From contig PEFW01000015.1 in the NCBI GenBank assembly GCA_002890675.1, positions 1-58,749 on the forward strand: a stretch of DNA of 58,749 nt. Reading direction: 5' to 3'. This document shows, piece after piece, positions 46,171 to 56,745 of the stretch; the stretch's first letter is position 1; every line of letters starts with the position of its first letter. The notes under the pieces were generated by a model. It saw only the letters and a program-made list of their open reading frames with translations. It was not told the origin of the DNA and ran no database searches. The position numbers and the translations under genes were made by a program. Source of the DNA: Candidatus Methylaffinis lahnbergensis. Its GTDB lineage: Bacteria > Pseudomonadota > Alphaproteobacteria > Rhizobiales > Beijerinckiaceae.

Positions 46171-47274
46171 TCAGAGCAAGCGCCTGTTCAAGTAGCGTGT
46201 CATGCGCCGTTCTACAACGACGAACGCACTCACAGAAACTATGATTGCAATCATGATGCACGCGACGATCGAAATCCACCCCTCATGCAGGCCCACACGC
46301 ATCAGAACAGTCGGAGCCAGCGGAGCAATGAGGGGATGAAAGAGATAGAGCGCATAGGAAGCCGCGCCAAGACCGAGCAGGAAGCTGGGAATCCGGCCGG
46401 CAAGCCATCTTTCGCCGAACACCACGCCGGACACAACGAGCAGGGCCGGCAGTCCGCTCCCGATGAAACGCGGTCCGTATGACTGGGACGGTCCGCCGGA
46501 CTGGGCCAGAAGCAGAGCAAGTCCCACCGAGAACGCCGCAAGGCACGCCCACCAGGGAAACCGCCAGGTGGCGGCAACTCGCGCAAGGAGCATGCCGCCA
46601 AAAAATTCGAGGACAATTGAATTGCAATAAAACGCCAGCACGTCGCTTTCGATATGCGGAACCAGAGATCCCAAGGCGCAGAGCCCGAGCACTACCCCGA
46701 TGAACCCGTAGATATCCCAGCGAAGAAGCAGAGCAAGTGTAAATACCATATAGAAGAACATCTCGTAGTTCAGCGTCCACCCGACGTTCAGAAGAGGTGC
46801 GAGATCGCCTTCCGCATTCCTAGCCGGAAAGAACAGATACGACGTTACGACCTGATAGAATGACAACTTGGCATGCAGAACCGCTGCCGGAACGGCCAGC
46901 ATCGCTGCAAGCTTGAGCGTCGTGACGAGCCAATACAGAGGAACGATACGAATTAAGCGCCGCTTGGCGAAGACCAGCCCCCCGCCGGTTTGGGTCATCA
47001 GCTTGCGCGACGAAACCACCATGACGAAACCGCTGATGACGAAGAATATGTCGACTCCCGCCGCCCCTGGAGACCAGATTCCGAATGTCGGATCCAGACG
47101 CTCCGTCGTATAAAGCGTTGCATGCGTCATCACCACGAGGATCGCCGCGAGAAATCGTAAGGCTTGTATGCCCGTGTAGTTTTCTTTTTCTGCTTGCGCT
47201 ATGACGACTCCGACAGAGGAACTATATTCGACAATAGCGACACCATCCTGGTCCTTAGCGACGTAACTTTGCAT
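46171..47274 (-). CDS. Acyltransferase 3 family membrane protein
   Basis: About 367 aa with roughly ten membrane helices. It has the OafA/NodX-type N-terminal signature GIQALRFLAAILVVMTHATL (active His) and AAGVDIFFVISGFVMVVSSR. It O-acylates cell-surface or secreted carbohydrates with acetyl or similar groups. The ATG at 47274 is chosen; an in-frame TTG is at 47289. It stands alone in an AT-richer stretch, which hints at horizontal transfer. No glycosyltransferase genes are adjacent, so the substrate is unknown. Confidence 0.85.
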   Translation of the reverse strand: MQSYVAKDQDGVAIVEYSSSVGVVIAQAEKENYTGIQALRFLAAILVVMTHATLYTTERLDPTFGIWSPGAAGVDIFFVISGFVMVVSSRKLMTQTGGGLVFAKRRLIRIVPLYWLVTTLKLAAMLAVPAAVLHAKLSFYQVVTSYLFFPARNAEGDLAPLLNVGWTLNYEMFFYMVFTLALLLRWDIYGFIGVVLGLCALGSLVPHIESDVLAFYCNSIVLEFFGGMLLARVAATWRFPWWACLAAFSVGLALLLAQSGGPSQSYGPRFIGSGLPALLVVSGVVFGERWLAGRIPSFLLGLGAASYALYLFHPLIAPLAPTVLMRVGLHEGWISIVACIMIAIIVSVSAFVVVERRMTRYLNRRLL

Positions 47275-47289
47275 GATAAAACGCCTCAA

Positions 47290-47821
47290 GATTTCGAACA
47301 GTGAACAATATCGTTACCTTCACCGTGACCCGAGTCCGGGTTTGGCTACCCTCGAATTTTTAACATAGGGGTACGGTTATGTCTCCGCCCAATTGAGTAA
47401 TTTTTTATAAACCCTCATTTTATTACTATCGTCAACCGGTAAGTCCGGCGAGCGCCGCCGCCGCGTCCGGCGAATCCAAAACCCGCAGAGGCCCGAGCGT
47501 GCGCACGGACCGCGGCTGAGAGCAAGGTCTTGCATTCGGCGGCCGCGATGTTTTGCTGGCAAAGCGCTGTTCACGGGTAGGGCTCCTGAGACCGCGGCGC
47601 TTCGCAAACTCCACAAACGTCAGTTCCACATCACGGGTAACCGGCGCCTCGAATCCGATTGGCGAAACATCGGCCGATCGGAATTTTTGCGAAAGCGTTG
47701 GCAGGAACCCATCCGCTTCGGACTCTGCGCGGCCGTATCATTCGGGCCTTGGCCGGAACGATTGTATATGGAGAAGGCAATCGCTATAAGGGCGGCGGCT
47801 TGAGATTTGGGAGTCGTGCAA
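47290..47821. other. Intergenic region upstream of dksA
   Basis: About 530 bp. The left part is AT-rich (47369-47435) and may hold the acyltransferase promoter. A 65-codon open frame at 47432-47629 (minus; ELTFVEFAKRRGLRSPTREQ) has some protein-like character but no family. The dksA promoter should lie in the right part; no clear consensus was found. Confidence 0.4.
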
Positions 47822-48241
47822 GTGCCTATCGAGGAGGTCGAAGGCGGCTACAAACCGTCCGGAGATGAAGCCTTTATGAACCAGCGCCAGAGGGATTATT
47901 TCCGGCGCAAATTAATTGCCTGGAAAGGAGATATCCTGCGCGAGAGCCAGGAAACCCTCGTCGTATTGCAAAAGGAGAGTGAAAACCATCCCGATTTTGC
48001 CGATCGCGCCTCTTCCGAGACCGGCCGGTCCATCGAATTGCGTGCGCGCGACCGGCAACGCAAGCTGATCGCAAAGATCGACGCGGCGCTGGAACGGCTT
48101 GACGATGGCACTTATGGCTATTGCGAAGAAACCGGCGAGCCTATCGGCCTGAAGCGGCTCGATGCCCGGCCGATCGCAACCCTTTCGGTGGAGGCGCAGG
48201 AACGCCACGAACGGCGCGAACGGACTCACCGCGAGAGCTGA
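47822..48241 (+). CDS. dksA: RNA polymerase-binding protein DksA
   Basis: 139 aa, transcription factor that binds the RNA polymerase secondary channel and works with ppGpp in the stringent response. The coiled coil spans MNQRQRDYFRRKLIAWKGDI to KLIAKIDAALERLDDGTYG. The zinc-finger region reads YGYCEETGEPIGLKRLDARP with only one Cys left, the degenerate form usual in alphaproteobacterial DksA. The GTG at 47822 (VPIEEVEGGYKPSGDE) has GGGAG 8 nt upstream and fits family starts better than the TTG at 47807. It is convergent with the fliO-like gene. Confidence 0.92.
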   Translation: MPIEEVEGGYKPSGDEAFMNQRQRDYFRRKLIAWKGDILRESQETLVVLQKESENHPDFADRASSETGRSIELRARDRQRKLIAKIDAALERLDDGTYGYCEETGEPIGLKRLDARPIATLSVEAQERHERRERTHRES

Positions 48242-48335
48242 CAAAGCTATTTTGGGGCCGACGGCGGCATCGCAGACGCCGGGTGTTGGCAACATACCTT
48301 GTTCCGGCTAATCTTTGTTGCCGCGCCCGCTTGCT

Positions 48336-49400
48336 TTAGCCGTGCGCGCGTCCAAGCAGTCGCGCCATTTCTTCCTCGAGCGTAACGGCGCCGTCTTGCG
48401 CCGGACCGGCCGCCGAAACCTCCAAGATTAATCGACTGGCGGCGACAGAGGGAGCGGCCGACCCCGCGGATTGCGTCGCGGGGGCAGGGGGAAATTCAGT
48501 CTGCCCTGCCACCTCACCCGCCGGGGAGGTTTGGATCTCCTCAAAGCCGGGAAGCGCGCTTCCGGCAAGTGCGTCAGCAAACTGTGTCTCGGATGTGCCT
48601 GATGGGGCCGAGTCGGCGGCGGTCCCTTGCCCCCGGCGCAGCACCGGGGCCCGCAAAGAAGGAGCGGCGACAGGCGGGCGCGCAACTCCTTTGGCGGGAT
48701 TGATTCCAAGCTCGGGTTTTTGCGGCGGACCGGAGCCGCCGTGGAGAGGCTCGCGTTGATTCGATGCCCCTTGGCCAAACGGAGTGACGGGCGCCGGCAT
48801 GCGCCTTGGCGGAAGCGGAAAAACCGGTCGCCTTGGAGCGGGCAAAACGATCGGCGGCGCAGGATCGCGCGCGGATTCCTCGATGGGGACCGCGGCCGGG
48901 GACCCGGTCTCCCGCTCCAACCCGGCGGCGGGCGGAAACGGCATTTGGCGCGGCGGAGCATTCGACGGTTGTGCTTCCGCCGGCGAAGGAAAAGAAATTC
49001 CTGCCGGCGTCGACGACGCGTCGCGCGGCTCTCTCCCGCGCCGCTCCTTGCCGCGAATTCTCGCCTCGCGAAGGTCGCGCGGCTCGCGGCTCTCCGCCCG
49101 GATAATTTCCGATTCGATCACGATGTCGTTGGGTCCCCCGATCATCAAAAGATGTTCGACGTTGTCGCGTCGAATAATAACGAGCTGACGCTGCCGGTCG
49201 AGGTCGAAGGCATCGACGGTCCCAAGCCGCGGCGGCCGGGCCCTTCCATTACGCGGCAGCCGAAGCTTTCGTCCGAAGGTAAGGCGGAAAATAAGAGACA
49301 ACAGAGCAGCGGCGGCGAGGAATGCGATCGCCGCAGTGGCAAAGGTGAAACTCTTGCTCGCGAAAAAACTTTCAGTCAGGCCTGACATCTGGCGGCTCAT
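48336..49400 (-). CDS. FliO-like membrane protein with long Pro-rich tail
   Basis: 354 aa. One membrane helix at about residues 17-40 (FTFATAAIAFLAAAALLSLI), then a FliO-like domain (RLGTVDAFDLDRQRQLVIIR, DNVEHLLMIGGPNDIVIE), and a long Pro/Ala-rich low-complexity C-terminal region (about residues 110-354) with no fold visible. The FliO domain occurs in flagellar export protein FliO, but in Hyphomicrobiales this gene often lies beside dksA without flagellar genes, as here. A general envelope role is as likely as flagellar export. Confidence 0.65.
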   Translation of the reverse strand: MSRQMSGLTESFFASKSFTFATAAIAFLAAAALLSLIFRLTFGRKLRLPRNGRARPPRLGTVDAFDLDRQRQLVIIRRDNVEHLLMIGGPNDIVIESEIIRAESREPRDLREARIRGKERRGREPRDASSTPAGISFPSPAEAQPSNAPPRQMPFPPAAGLERETGSPAAVPIEESARDPAPPIVLPAPRRPVFPLPPRRMPAPVTPFGQGASNQREPLHGGSGPPQKPELGINPAKGVARPPVAAPSLRAPVLRRGQGTAADSAPSGTSETQFADALAGSALPGFEEIQTSPAGEVAGQTEFPPAPATQSAGSAAPSVAASRLILEVSAAGPAQDGAVTLEEEMARLLGRAHG

Positions 49401-49528
49401 GCGAAGAAAACGGCGGCGGGAGTCTGTTTAGTGTAGCATGTTTCAAATTGCGATGCCGGTGCTGACTAGCAATTATTAACGAAATTCATCAAAATTCATT
49501 AAAATATCGATTCGCGCAAGTCGTCACG

Positions 49529-49783
49529 CTACCGTCCTGGCGAGGAAAAATTACCGGGATCTTCCGGGGCAGGATCGGCGCCCAGACCCATGCGGCCGCG
49601 GGTGCCGGAATAATCATACCGGAACCAGTCCAATTCCTGGACTGGGCGGCCTCGCGCGGTCCGGTCGGGAGGCGGATATGGCGGCACCGTCCGGCATTCG
49701 GAATGAAAGGTTTGCGCGATGGGCTCCCTGGAAGCTAACATCGAGATGGTTGTGAAGGCGAGGAACTTGCCGAATGATCGCAT
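49529..49783 (-). CDS. Small exported protein of unknown function
   Basis: 84 aa. ATG 49783 has GGAG upstream; an ATG at 49795 is an alternative. The N-terminus MRSFGKFLAFTTISMLASRE looks like a signal peptide, with possible cleavage after EPIAQ. The mature part is short (ELDWFRYDYSGTRGRMGLGA) with Pro and acidic residues and one Cys. No recognised family. Confidence 0.45.
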   Translation of the reverse strand: MRSFGKFLAFTTISMLASREPIAQTFHSECRTVPPYPPPDRTARGRPVQELDWFRYDYSGTRGRMGLGADPAPEDPGNFSSPGR

Positions 49784-50062
49784 TGGCTTCTCCATGCCGG
49801 GCGGCTCGGCGCGAGAGGAGATCGCTATTACGATTTTGCTTTCTAAACATCAACGCGCCAAAATAGGCGAAGTTCACCGGCAATGCCCGGCTATTCCACC
49901 AAGCTTAAGACGGACAGATTGGCAGCGGATGCGCGAATATACCGCGTCGAGCGAAGCCGGGGGTTTGTTGCGTGTCCAAACCCAATGGTGGGGCCCCGGC
50001 GGAGCCGGCGAGTTGGCCATCGGACCAAACATAGTTACTTCGCTTGCCGCGGGTGAATCGTT

Positions 50063-52567
50063 ATGACCGAGCAGCCCGCCCCCGTCCGTCCGCTCGGATA
50101 CGCAGGCAATCCGGCGCTGATCTTGGCTTTTGCCATGCTTATGATGGGTGCCGTCGCGGCATTTTCCTTGTTGCCCGACGACGAAGGCACCACCCTCGCA
50201 ATCTTGCTGCTCGCCGTCTTCGCGGTTGCCGGTATTTGCGCTTCCTTCGCCTTTGCGGCGGGCCTCCTTCAGTTTTCCGGACAAGCGCTGAGGAACGACG
50301 TCACCAAACTCATCTGCGACGGGAATACCGAAGGGCTGATCGTGACCGGTGCCGGCGGCAATATCATTTACGCGAACGCCGCGTATTTGACCTTGGCGGA
50401 TGCATGCGGCCTCGCGGACCTGCGCGCGGTGGAGCGGCTCTTTTTTTCCGGTTCCCCGGAGATTTCCGAGGCCATCTACCGGCTCGCCCAGGCCGCGCGC
50501 GACGGCAAGAGCGCCACCGAGGAATTGCGCTTGTCTTTGCCGCTCGGCGGCGCCGGCGGAGCCGGCTGGTACAAGATCAAGGTCAGGCCGCTGGCTTTGG
50601 CGAGTGCCGGGCGCACCAGCCTGTGGTCCGTCGAGGATGTCACGCACGAGCGGGAAAAACAGGAAAAGGTTTTTCAGGAATTGCGGGATGCCATCGATTT
50701 TTTAGACTACGCGCCAGCCGGATTTTTTTCCTGCGGCCGGAACGGCGACGTTTCTTATATGAACGCTACCCTTGCCGCCTGGCTCGGTTACGACCCGACG
50801 GAGGCCGGCACCAGAGGTCTCAAACTGACCGACTTCGTGGCCGGCGGCGGCGCCGCGCTCGTTGCTTCGGCCGCTGGAAGCGCGGGCGATATCCGCACCG
50901 AGCAATTCGATACCGACCTGAAATGCCGCAACGGTCAAAGCCTGCCCGTGCGTCTCCTTCACGGCGTCGCGTTCGGTCAGGACGGCCTACCCGGGCCGTC
51001 GCGCACGCTCGTCCTCAGCCGCGCTCCTGGCGAGCAACCGGCGCTGGATTTGCGCGCGGCAGAGGCGCGCTTCGCACGAGTATTCAATGCGACGCCGATG
51101 GCGATCGCCATCCTCGACAAGAATGGCCGGATCACCCGTTCGAACGCCGCTTTCGCGCGGCTCATGCCGGAGGTCTTGAAGCAGCCCGACGGCGCCTCGC
51201 GCTCGATCTTTGCCGGTATCCTCGATCGCGACCACGGTGCCGTCGATGCCGCCATTGCCGCGGCCTTCCAGTCGACTCCCGATATCCCGCCGGTCGATGC
51301 CGCCTTGGCTGGGGAAGGCGAGCGGTCGGCAAGGCTGTTTTTCGCGGCGGCGGACGAGCACGACGGGACCGGCGCGACGATTTACGCGCTCGACACCACC
51401 GAACAGCGGGCTTTGCAAAGCAACTTCGCGCAATCCCAGAAAATGCAAGCGATCGGACAGCTTGCCGGTGGAGTGGCGCATGATTTCAATAATGTCTTGA
51501 CCGCGATCATCGGCTATTGCGACCTTCTTCTCGCCAATCATCGGCCGACCGATCCATCGTTCCGGGACATTAATCAAATTAAGCAAAACGCCAACCGCGC
51601 GGCCTCGCTCGTGCGGCAGCTCTTGGCCTTTTCCCGCCGCCAAACGTTGCGACCGCAGGTCCTGCAATTAGGCGATGTGCTCTCCGATCTGCAAATGCTG
51701 ATGCGCCGCCTTGTCGGCGAAAAAATCGATCTCGAGCTGCGCCACGGCCGCGACCTCTGGCTGGTCGAGGCCGACGTCAACCAGTTCGAGCATGTCCTCG
51801 TCAATTTGATCGTCAATGCGCGCGACGCGATGCCGCAAGGCGGTAAGATCATCTTGCGAACCCGAAATGTCGTGGCGGCCGAATGCGCCGATTTCAACGA
51901 GACATCACTGGTTCCAGCCGATTATGTCGCAATCGAGGTCGAGGATTTCGGGCATGGCATTGCGCCGGAAGTAAAGGACAAAATCTTCGAACCGTTCTTT
52001 ACGACCAAGGAAGTCGGCAAGGGCACCGGTCTCGGCCTCGCCATGGTGTATGGCATCATAAAACAGACCGGCGGCTATGTTTTCTGTTCGAGCACGGTCG
52101 GCAAGGGGACGGTTTTTACGATCCTCCTGCCCCGGTATAGGCCAGACGAAACCCATCCAGCCCGTCCCATCGAACAAGCGGCCGCGCGGTCCGCCGACCT
52201 CACCGGCCATGGCACGATCCTCCTCGTCGAGGACGAAGAGGCGGTCCGGGCTTTCGGAGCCCGCGCGCTTGCTTCGCGCGGCTACACCGTGTTGCAGGCG
52301 GCCTCGGGCATCGAGGCGTTGCAAATCGCCGAACAAAACGGCGGCAAGATTGATCTTATCGTTTCCGACGTCGTCATGCCGGAAATGGATGGCCCAACCA
52401 TGTTCGGCGAATTGCGCAAACGCGGGGTCAAGGCCAAGATCATTTTCGTTTCCGGTTATGCCGAGGATGCCTTCGCCAAAAACCTGCCCGAAGGAGAGGA
52501 TTTCAGCTTTTTGCCGAAACCCTTCAGTCTGAAGCAATTGATCGAAGCGGTGAAAGGCAAGCAGTGA
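50063..52567 (+). CDS. cckA: Hybrid sensor histidine kinase CckA
   Basis: 834 aa. Two N-terminal membrane helices (about residues 12-33 and 38-62), PAS domains (about 85-180, 200-300, 330-445), a HisKA domain with H473 in [19 protein letters not shown], an HATPase domain ([23 protein letters not shown]) and a C-terminal receiver domain with D769 in [13 protein letters not shown]. The arrangement is that of CckA, which phosphorylates ChpT and so CtrA and CpdR in alphaproteobacterial cell-cycle control. Activity depends on c-di-GMP and DivL in Caulobacter. The length is slightly above the usual 690-800. Confidence 0.92.
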   Translation: MTEQPAPVRPLGYAGNPALILAFAMLMMGAVAAFSLLPDDEGTTLAILLLAVFAVAGICASFAFAAGLLQFSGQALRNDVTKLICDGNTEGLIVTGAGGNIIYANAAYLTLADACGLADLRAVERLFFSGSPEISEAIYRLAQAARDGKSATEELRLSLPLGGAGGAGWYKIKVRPLALASAGRTSLWSVEDVTHEREKQEKVFQELRDAIDFLDYAPAGFFSCGRNGDVSYMNATLAAWLGYDPTEAGTRGLKLTDFVAGGGAALVASAAGSAGDIRTEQFDTDLKCRNGQSLPVRLLHGVAFGQDGLPGPSRTLVLSRAPGEQPALDLRAAEARFARVFNATPMAIAILDKNGRITRSNAAFARLMPEVLKQPDGASRSIFAGILDRDHGAVDAAIAAAFQSTPDIPPVDAALAGEGERSARLFFAAADEHDGTGATIYALDTTEQRALQSNFAQSQKMQAIGQLAGGVAHDFNNVLTAIIGYCDLLLANHRPTDPSFRDINQIKQNANRAASLVRQLLAFSRRQTLRPQVLQLGDVLSDLQMLMRRLVGEKIDLELRHGRDLWLVEADVNQFEHVLVNLIVNARDAMPQGGKIILRTRNVVAAECADFNETSLVPADYVAIEVEDFGHGIAPEVKDKIFEPFFTTKEVGKGTGLGLAMVYGIIKQTGGYVFCSSTVGKGTVFTILLPRYRPDETHPARPIEQAAARSADLTGHGTILLVEDEEAVRAFGARALASRGYTVLQAASGIEALQIAEQNGGKIDLIVSDVVMPEMDGPTMFGELRKRGVKAKIIFVSGYAEDAFAKNLPEGEDFSFLPKPFSLKQLIEAVKGKQ

Positions 52568-53216
52568 AGTGCTGAGTGTCGCTCGGGATCACCGGAGCCG
52601 CTGGCATTTGACTCGGTGCACGCGGAAGGCACGAGATTCGCCGCGATGTTGCCGAAGCGAAATCCGCACGCTTAAAGGACTTTAGTCCGGCCGCGGATCG
52701 CCGCGACGGGGCAAAGGCAAACGTTTCCCACACTCCGATCTGAACCACATCGGTGTCCGTGCGCCTTGAAGCAGAAGAACACTATCCATGCCTTTCATCC
52801 TCCGAAAGCCCAGCTACCAGGTCAATTCCCCTAGGCCCCAACTGTCCGGCCTCAGGGGCGCGCTCCAAACGTGCTTCAACTCTTCAACTTTCGTTAAGCA
52901 ATTACAACGTAACCTCGCTCTGTGCGAACAAGCTCTGGGGAACGTGAGCGCAATATTACCGGAGCCGACGAGCGTCCCGGCACCCCGGGGATGGCTGTAG
53001 CCTTCGTTTGGATGGTGAGCATTTGGGTAATCCTGTTGGTACTCATATGTCGCTGACAACCATAGCATCCAATTAAGAGCTGATCGATGTACTGCTCGCT
53101 CACGCCCCGCAGCACATGTGTTCAGCGTCGCCCCGCTTTCTCTCTCTCTCAGGATGCGTGAAAAGCACCCGTAACAACAACACGCTTTGGCGCGGCTTCC
53201 GGCTTTCCGACTGGCT
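52568..53216. other. Gap without a recognised gene between cckA and the SDR remnant
   Basis: About 650 bp. It has lower GC in the centre (52860-53110), several short open frames on the minus strand with no family match, and no tRNA-like fold. The segment may be degenerate DNA linked to decay of the SDR gene. Confidence 0.45.
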
Positions 53217-53800
53217 TCATAGACCTCCATCACCTGGCGTCGTCCCGTCGCCGTTCGGTTGCGGCTGGTGAGACTCCACGGACAACTCAGTTGGAAGGCC
53301 GGTCATTTTTGCGCTCGTATTCCAGAGGTCGAGCGCCTTCTGCGTGTCGTATGACTCCTTCGACGACGGAATTTCCCGCCCGTCCGAGAAGTATGTGCCG
53401 GTCGCCGATCCCTCGCCGCCTGACGCGAGCCGCGCGAGGCGCCGCCCGGATGTCACTGGGCTACGGATGTTGCTGATGAACAGCGACAGCAAGGGCAGGA
53501 TATACCGAGCGACGAAGCGAAGCGGCGCTGAATAGGTTCGCGCCAGACCGGTGGCCGGCATCAGGCCGGGATCGAAAGCATTGACCCGCAGCGATTGCAG
53601 GCGTGGGTCCGGCGACCCCGCGAATCGGCGGGCATATTCATAAGTGCAGTAGACGTTGCAGAGCTTGGACGTCGTATAGCGGCTCCTCGAGTGTGGCTTG
53701 AATAATGCGGAAGCACCCGCGTCATCCTTGCGCCCCAAGGTGCGTTTTTCTTGAATTTCGCACATTTCCAAAAGGCACCAACTCTCTTTGTGCGGATAGT
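53217..53800 (-). pseudogene. Short-chain dehydrogenase/reductase, C-terminal remnant
   Basis: Reading from about 53690 the frame has SRYTTSKLCNVYCTYEYARR (the YxxxK catalytic pair), LRVNAFDPGLMPATGLARTY, and a C-terminal part with LPLLSLFISNIRSPVTSGRR and TGTYFSDGREIPSSKESYDT, as in protochlorophyllide reductase-like SDRs. The N-terminal TGxxxGIG cofactor-binding motif and the catalytic Ser region are missing. The ~45 residues ahead of the Tyr look unrelated. It is therefore a truncated gene that cannot bind NAD(P). Confidence 0.75.
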
Positions 53801-53878
53801 CCGCTTCGGCCGGAAGGCCATTCAAACTGAGCCGCTACCGATGAAGTTCAATGGTTAGAACCTGCGCGCTGGCTGTTT

Positions 53879-55387
53879 TCAAAACCCGGCCTCCCCGCCT
53901 TTTCGGCGCCGCGCCAAATGGCTGTGGTTGCGGCCATACAATAAATAAATGGCGAGGCCGATCACGAGCCAAACGACAAGCCGCAGCCAAGTATCGCCCG
54001 GCAGCCCGAGCATTAAAAAAACCGCCGAAGCCGCGCCGAGCGGCGCCACGGTGAAAACGGCCGGCGTCTTGAACGGGCGGTGGATCTCCGGATCGGTGAT
54101 CCGTAAAACGAGAACCCCGAGGCAGACCACGGCAAATGCAAACAAGGTGCCGATGCTCACCAGTTCGCCGACCAGACCAATCGGCAAAAGACCCGCGAGG
54201 GTCGCGACGATCGCGCCGGTGATCAGGGTCGTGACATAGGGGGTGCGAAACCTTGGATGAATGATCGCCGCGAATGGCGGCAGCAGGCCGTCGCGCGCCA
54301 TCGAATACAAGATCCGCGGCTGGCCGAGCAACAGCACCAGAATGACCGAACTCAGTCCAAGAATCGCGCCGAGCTTGATGATGGAGGCGAGCCAGCCAAA
54401 TCCGATGGCATCGGCGCCGAGAGCGATCGGGTCGGGAACATTCAGCCTGTCGAACGGCACGATGCCGGTAATGACGAGGCTGACCAGCACATAAAGGACG
54501 GTGCAAATCGCGAGCGAGCCGAGGATGCCAAGTGGCATGTCGCGCTGCGGGTTGCGGGCTTCCTGCGCCGCGGTCGATACGGCGTCGAAGCCGATATAGG
54601 CAAAGAAAACCACCCCCGCGCCGCGAATAATCCCGCTCCAGCCGTATTGGCCGGGTCCGATGTTAGGCGGAATGAAGGCGCCCGTGGGATTGCTCGCGGT
54701 TACCCAATTCGAGGTTTTGATGAACCAAACTCCGGCAAGAATGAAAAGGACGACGATCGCCAGCTTGATGACGACAATGATATTGTTGACCTTGGCGGAT
54801 TCCCTGATTCCAAGGACGAGCAGGATGGTAACCGCTACGATGATGAAGACCGCCGGAAGGTTGACCAGCGCGCCGGTCGGCAACCAGCTCCTGTTCGCCG
54901 GATCATAGGCAAGTGGGCCTAAGGCAAATTCCGCGGGGATCACAACGCCAAGATCGCGCAGAAAACTCGTGACATAACCGGACCAGCCGATCGCGACGGT
55001 TGTCGCGCCGAAAGCATATTCGAGGATCAGGTTCCAGCCCGTGACCCAGGCGATGAATTCGCCCATCGTCGCATAGGCATAGGTATAGGCACTGCCCGCT
55101 ATCGGCACTGTCGAAGCCATTTCGGCGTAGCAGAGGCCCGCGAAGACGCAGACAAGTCCGGCGAGCACAAAAGAGAGGCTTACCGCTGGCCCGGCATGGG
55201 CGGCGGCGGCATGGCCGGTCAGGACAAAGATGCCGGCGCCAATGATGCAGCCGATGCCAAGCGCGACAAGGCTCCAAAGCGAGAGCGTCCGGCGCAATTG
55301 CGTTTCGCCGGGGCCCGATCCGAATTCGCCTTCCTTTGCCTCGGCCTGAAGCACCGCTATCGGCTTGCGCACCCAAATATTCGCCAT
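53879..55387 (-). CDS. APC-family amino-acid permease
   Basis: 502 aa with 12 predicted membrane helices. [20 protein letters not shown] is the substrate-binding unwound TM1, with [20 protein letters not shown] in TM3, [20 protein letters not shown] in TM6 and [15 protein letters not shown] after it. It resembles cationic amino-acid transporters (CAT/YfnA type). Substrate prediction is uncertain. The ATG at 55387 ([20 protein letters not shown]) has a purine-rich GGGAGAA upstream; the frame to 55501 is spurious. It is divergent from opgC. Confidence 0.9.
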   Translation of the reverse strand: MANIWVRKPIAVLQAEAKEGEFGSGPGETQLRRTLSLWSLVALGIGCIIGAGIFVLTGHAAAAHAGPAVSLSFVLAGLVCVFAGLCYAEMASTVPIAGSAYTYAYATMGEFIAWVTGWNLILEYAFGATTVAIGWSGYVTSFLRDLGVVIPAEFALGPLAYDPANRSWLPTGALVNLPAVFIIVAVTILLVLGIRESAKVNNIIVVIKLAIVVLFILAGVWFIKTSNWVTASNPTGAFIPPNIGPGQYGWSGIIRGAGVVFFAYIGFDAVSTAAQEARNPQRDMPLGILGSLAICTVLYVLVSLVITGIVPFDRLNVPDPIALGADAIGFGWLASIIKLGAILGLSSVILVLLLGQPRILYSMARDGLLPPFAAIIHPRFRTPYVTTLITGAIVATLAGLLPIGLVGELVSIGTLFAFAVVCLGVLVLRITDPEIHRPFKTPAVFTVAPLGAASAVFLMLGLPGDTWLRLVVWLVIGLAIYLLYGRNHSHLARRRKGGEAGF

Positions 55388-55638
55388 TCCCCAATTCTCC
55401 CATTGACCGCGCAACGCCCCCGGCCGGGACATGAACGCGCGCGCCGAGGGCTTTGTCGCGCGCCTTAGCACGGATGTCGATTCTGCTAGGCGCCGCGGCA
55501 TCGGTAGTATCCCAGTTGGGCGGATATCCGTTCGGCCTTGCCTAAATCCGTCGAACGCGGCAATCTCAGTCTGACAAGGCCGGCATCCGGCGGACGAGCA
55601 GCGGCGGGGCGCTGGACGCGAGAGTTTTTGCCCAGACC

Positions 55639-56745
55639 ATGCGCGCCCCCAACGAGATCGATTTCTGGCGCGGCTTTGCCCTCGTTACGATTTTCATCAA
55701 CCACATTCCGGGGGTCTATTTCGAGCGTTTCACCTTTCGCAACGTATCGCTGTCGGACTCGGCCGAGCTTTTTGTGTTTCTCGCCGGTTGGGCGATGCGC
55801 AAACTTATGGACGGTCCTGCCCGCGCGCTGCCCGCAAAATGGCTCGTTCTGCGGCTGGAAACCCGTGCCTTCCAAGTCTATGTCGCGCAGATGGTCGTCA
55901 CGGCGCTGGCCATCGCGCTGCTGGCGGCGGCCGCGCTCTGTCTCGATGCGCCCTTCCTCCTCGACTGGCACAATGCGTCGGCCGTCTTCAACGATCCTAT
56001 CAAGGCCCATATCGGTCTCGTTTTGCTCACCCATCAGCTCGGTTATTTCAACATCCTTCCCCTCTATGTCGTTTTGCTTTTCATTGCTCCGGCGGTCGCG
56101 CTTCTCCACCGTCATGCTCCGGCGCTTCTGCTGCTCGCTTCGCCCGCGATCTACGCCGCCGCTCTGGTGTTCGGCGTGAACTTGCCGACCTGGCCGGTCG
56201 AGGGCACCTGGTTCCTTAATCCGCTCGCCTGGCAGCTCATCTATGTGCTTGGTTTTCTGCTCGCGGGCGAAGACGGGATTGGCGGTTTCGCGCGGCGTCG
56301 CCATGCCATTTTGCGCTGGCTCGCTCTGCCGGTCGTGGCGCTCGGCGTTGCCGTTGGGATGACCGATTTTTCCCCAGATCCGGTCTATCTCCCCGAGCCG
56401 AAGCTCTTTTTTACGTTCGACAAGACGTTTCTGTCGCCGGCACGGCTCATTCATAGTCTGGCCTTGACGGCGATTTTTGCCGGCACCTTCAAAATCATCG
56501 GCCGGTGGCTACCGCGTCCTTCAGGCTATTTATGCCTTCTTGGCCGCAATTCGCTTAATGTGTTCTGCGCCCTGTCGCTGCTCAGCCTGGGCGGGCAAAT
56601 CGTCCGCTATATCTACGGTGGAAACGTTGCATCCGACGCATTCATCGTTATCTTGGGTATTCTCCTTATGGGTTTCATCGCATGGGCGGCGGAATGGCGC
56701 GAAAGATTGCGGGCGGCTTTGGCAAACAAGCCGCTCTCGCCCTAG
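55639..56745 (+). CDS. opgC: OpgC-like membrane protein
   Basis: 368 aa with about ten membrane helices. [20 protein letters not shown] and the [17 protein letters not shown] block identify the OpgC C-domain family, related to acyltransferase 3. In proteobacteria OpgC transfers succinyl groups to osmoregulated periplasmic glucans. No opgG or opgH is in the window, so the acceptor is not established. It overlaps the SGNH hydrolase gene by about 50 nt, so the two are probably translated together. A plausible start is ATG 55639. Confidence 0.85.
   Translation: MRAPNEIDFWRGFALVTIFINHIPGVYFERFTFRNVSLSDSAELFVFLAGWAMRKLMDGPARALPAKWLVLRLETRAFQVYVAQMVVTALAIALLAAAALCLDAPFLLDWHNASAVFNDPIKAHIGLVLLTHQLGYFNILPLYVVLLFIAPAVALLHRHAPALLLLASPAIYAAALVFGVNLPTWPVEGTWFLNPLAWQLIYVLGFLLAGEDGIGGFARRRHAILRWLALPVVALGVAVGMTDFSPDPVYLPEPKLFFTFDKTFLSPARLIHSLALTAIFAGTFKIIGRWLPRPSGYLCLLGRNSLNVFCALSLLSLGGQIVRYIYGGNVASDAFIVILGILLMGFIAWAAEWRERLRAALANKPLSP

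Noticed and set aside
50044..51483. 479-codon plus-strand open frame overlapping cckA
   Set aside because: It is the +1 frame shadow of cckA, which has complete kinase motifs in its own frame.
55486..56454. 322-codon minus-strand frame opposite opgC
   Set aside because: Its charged Arg/Glu-rich composition is the typical antisense image of a hydrophobic membrane protein gene.
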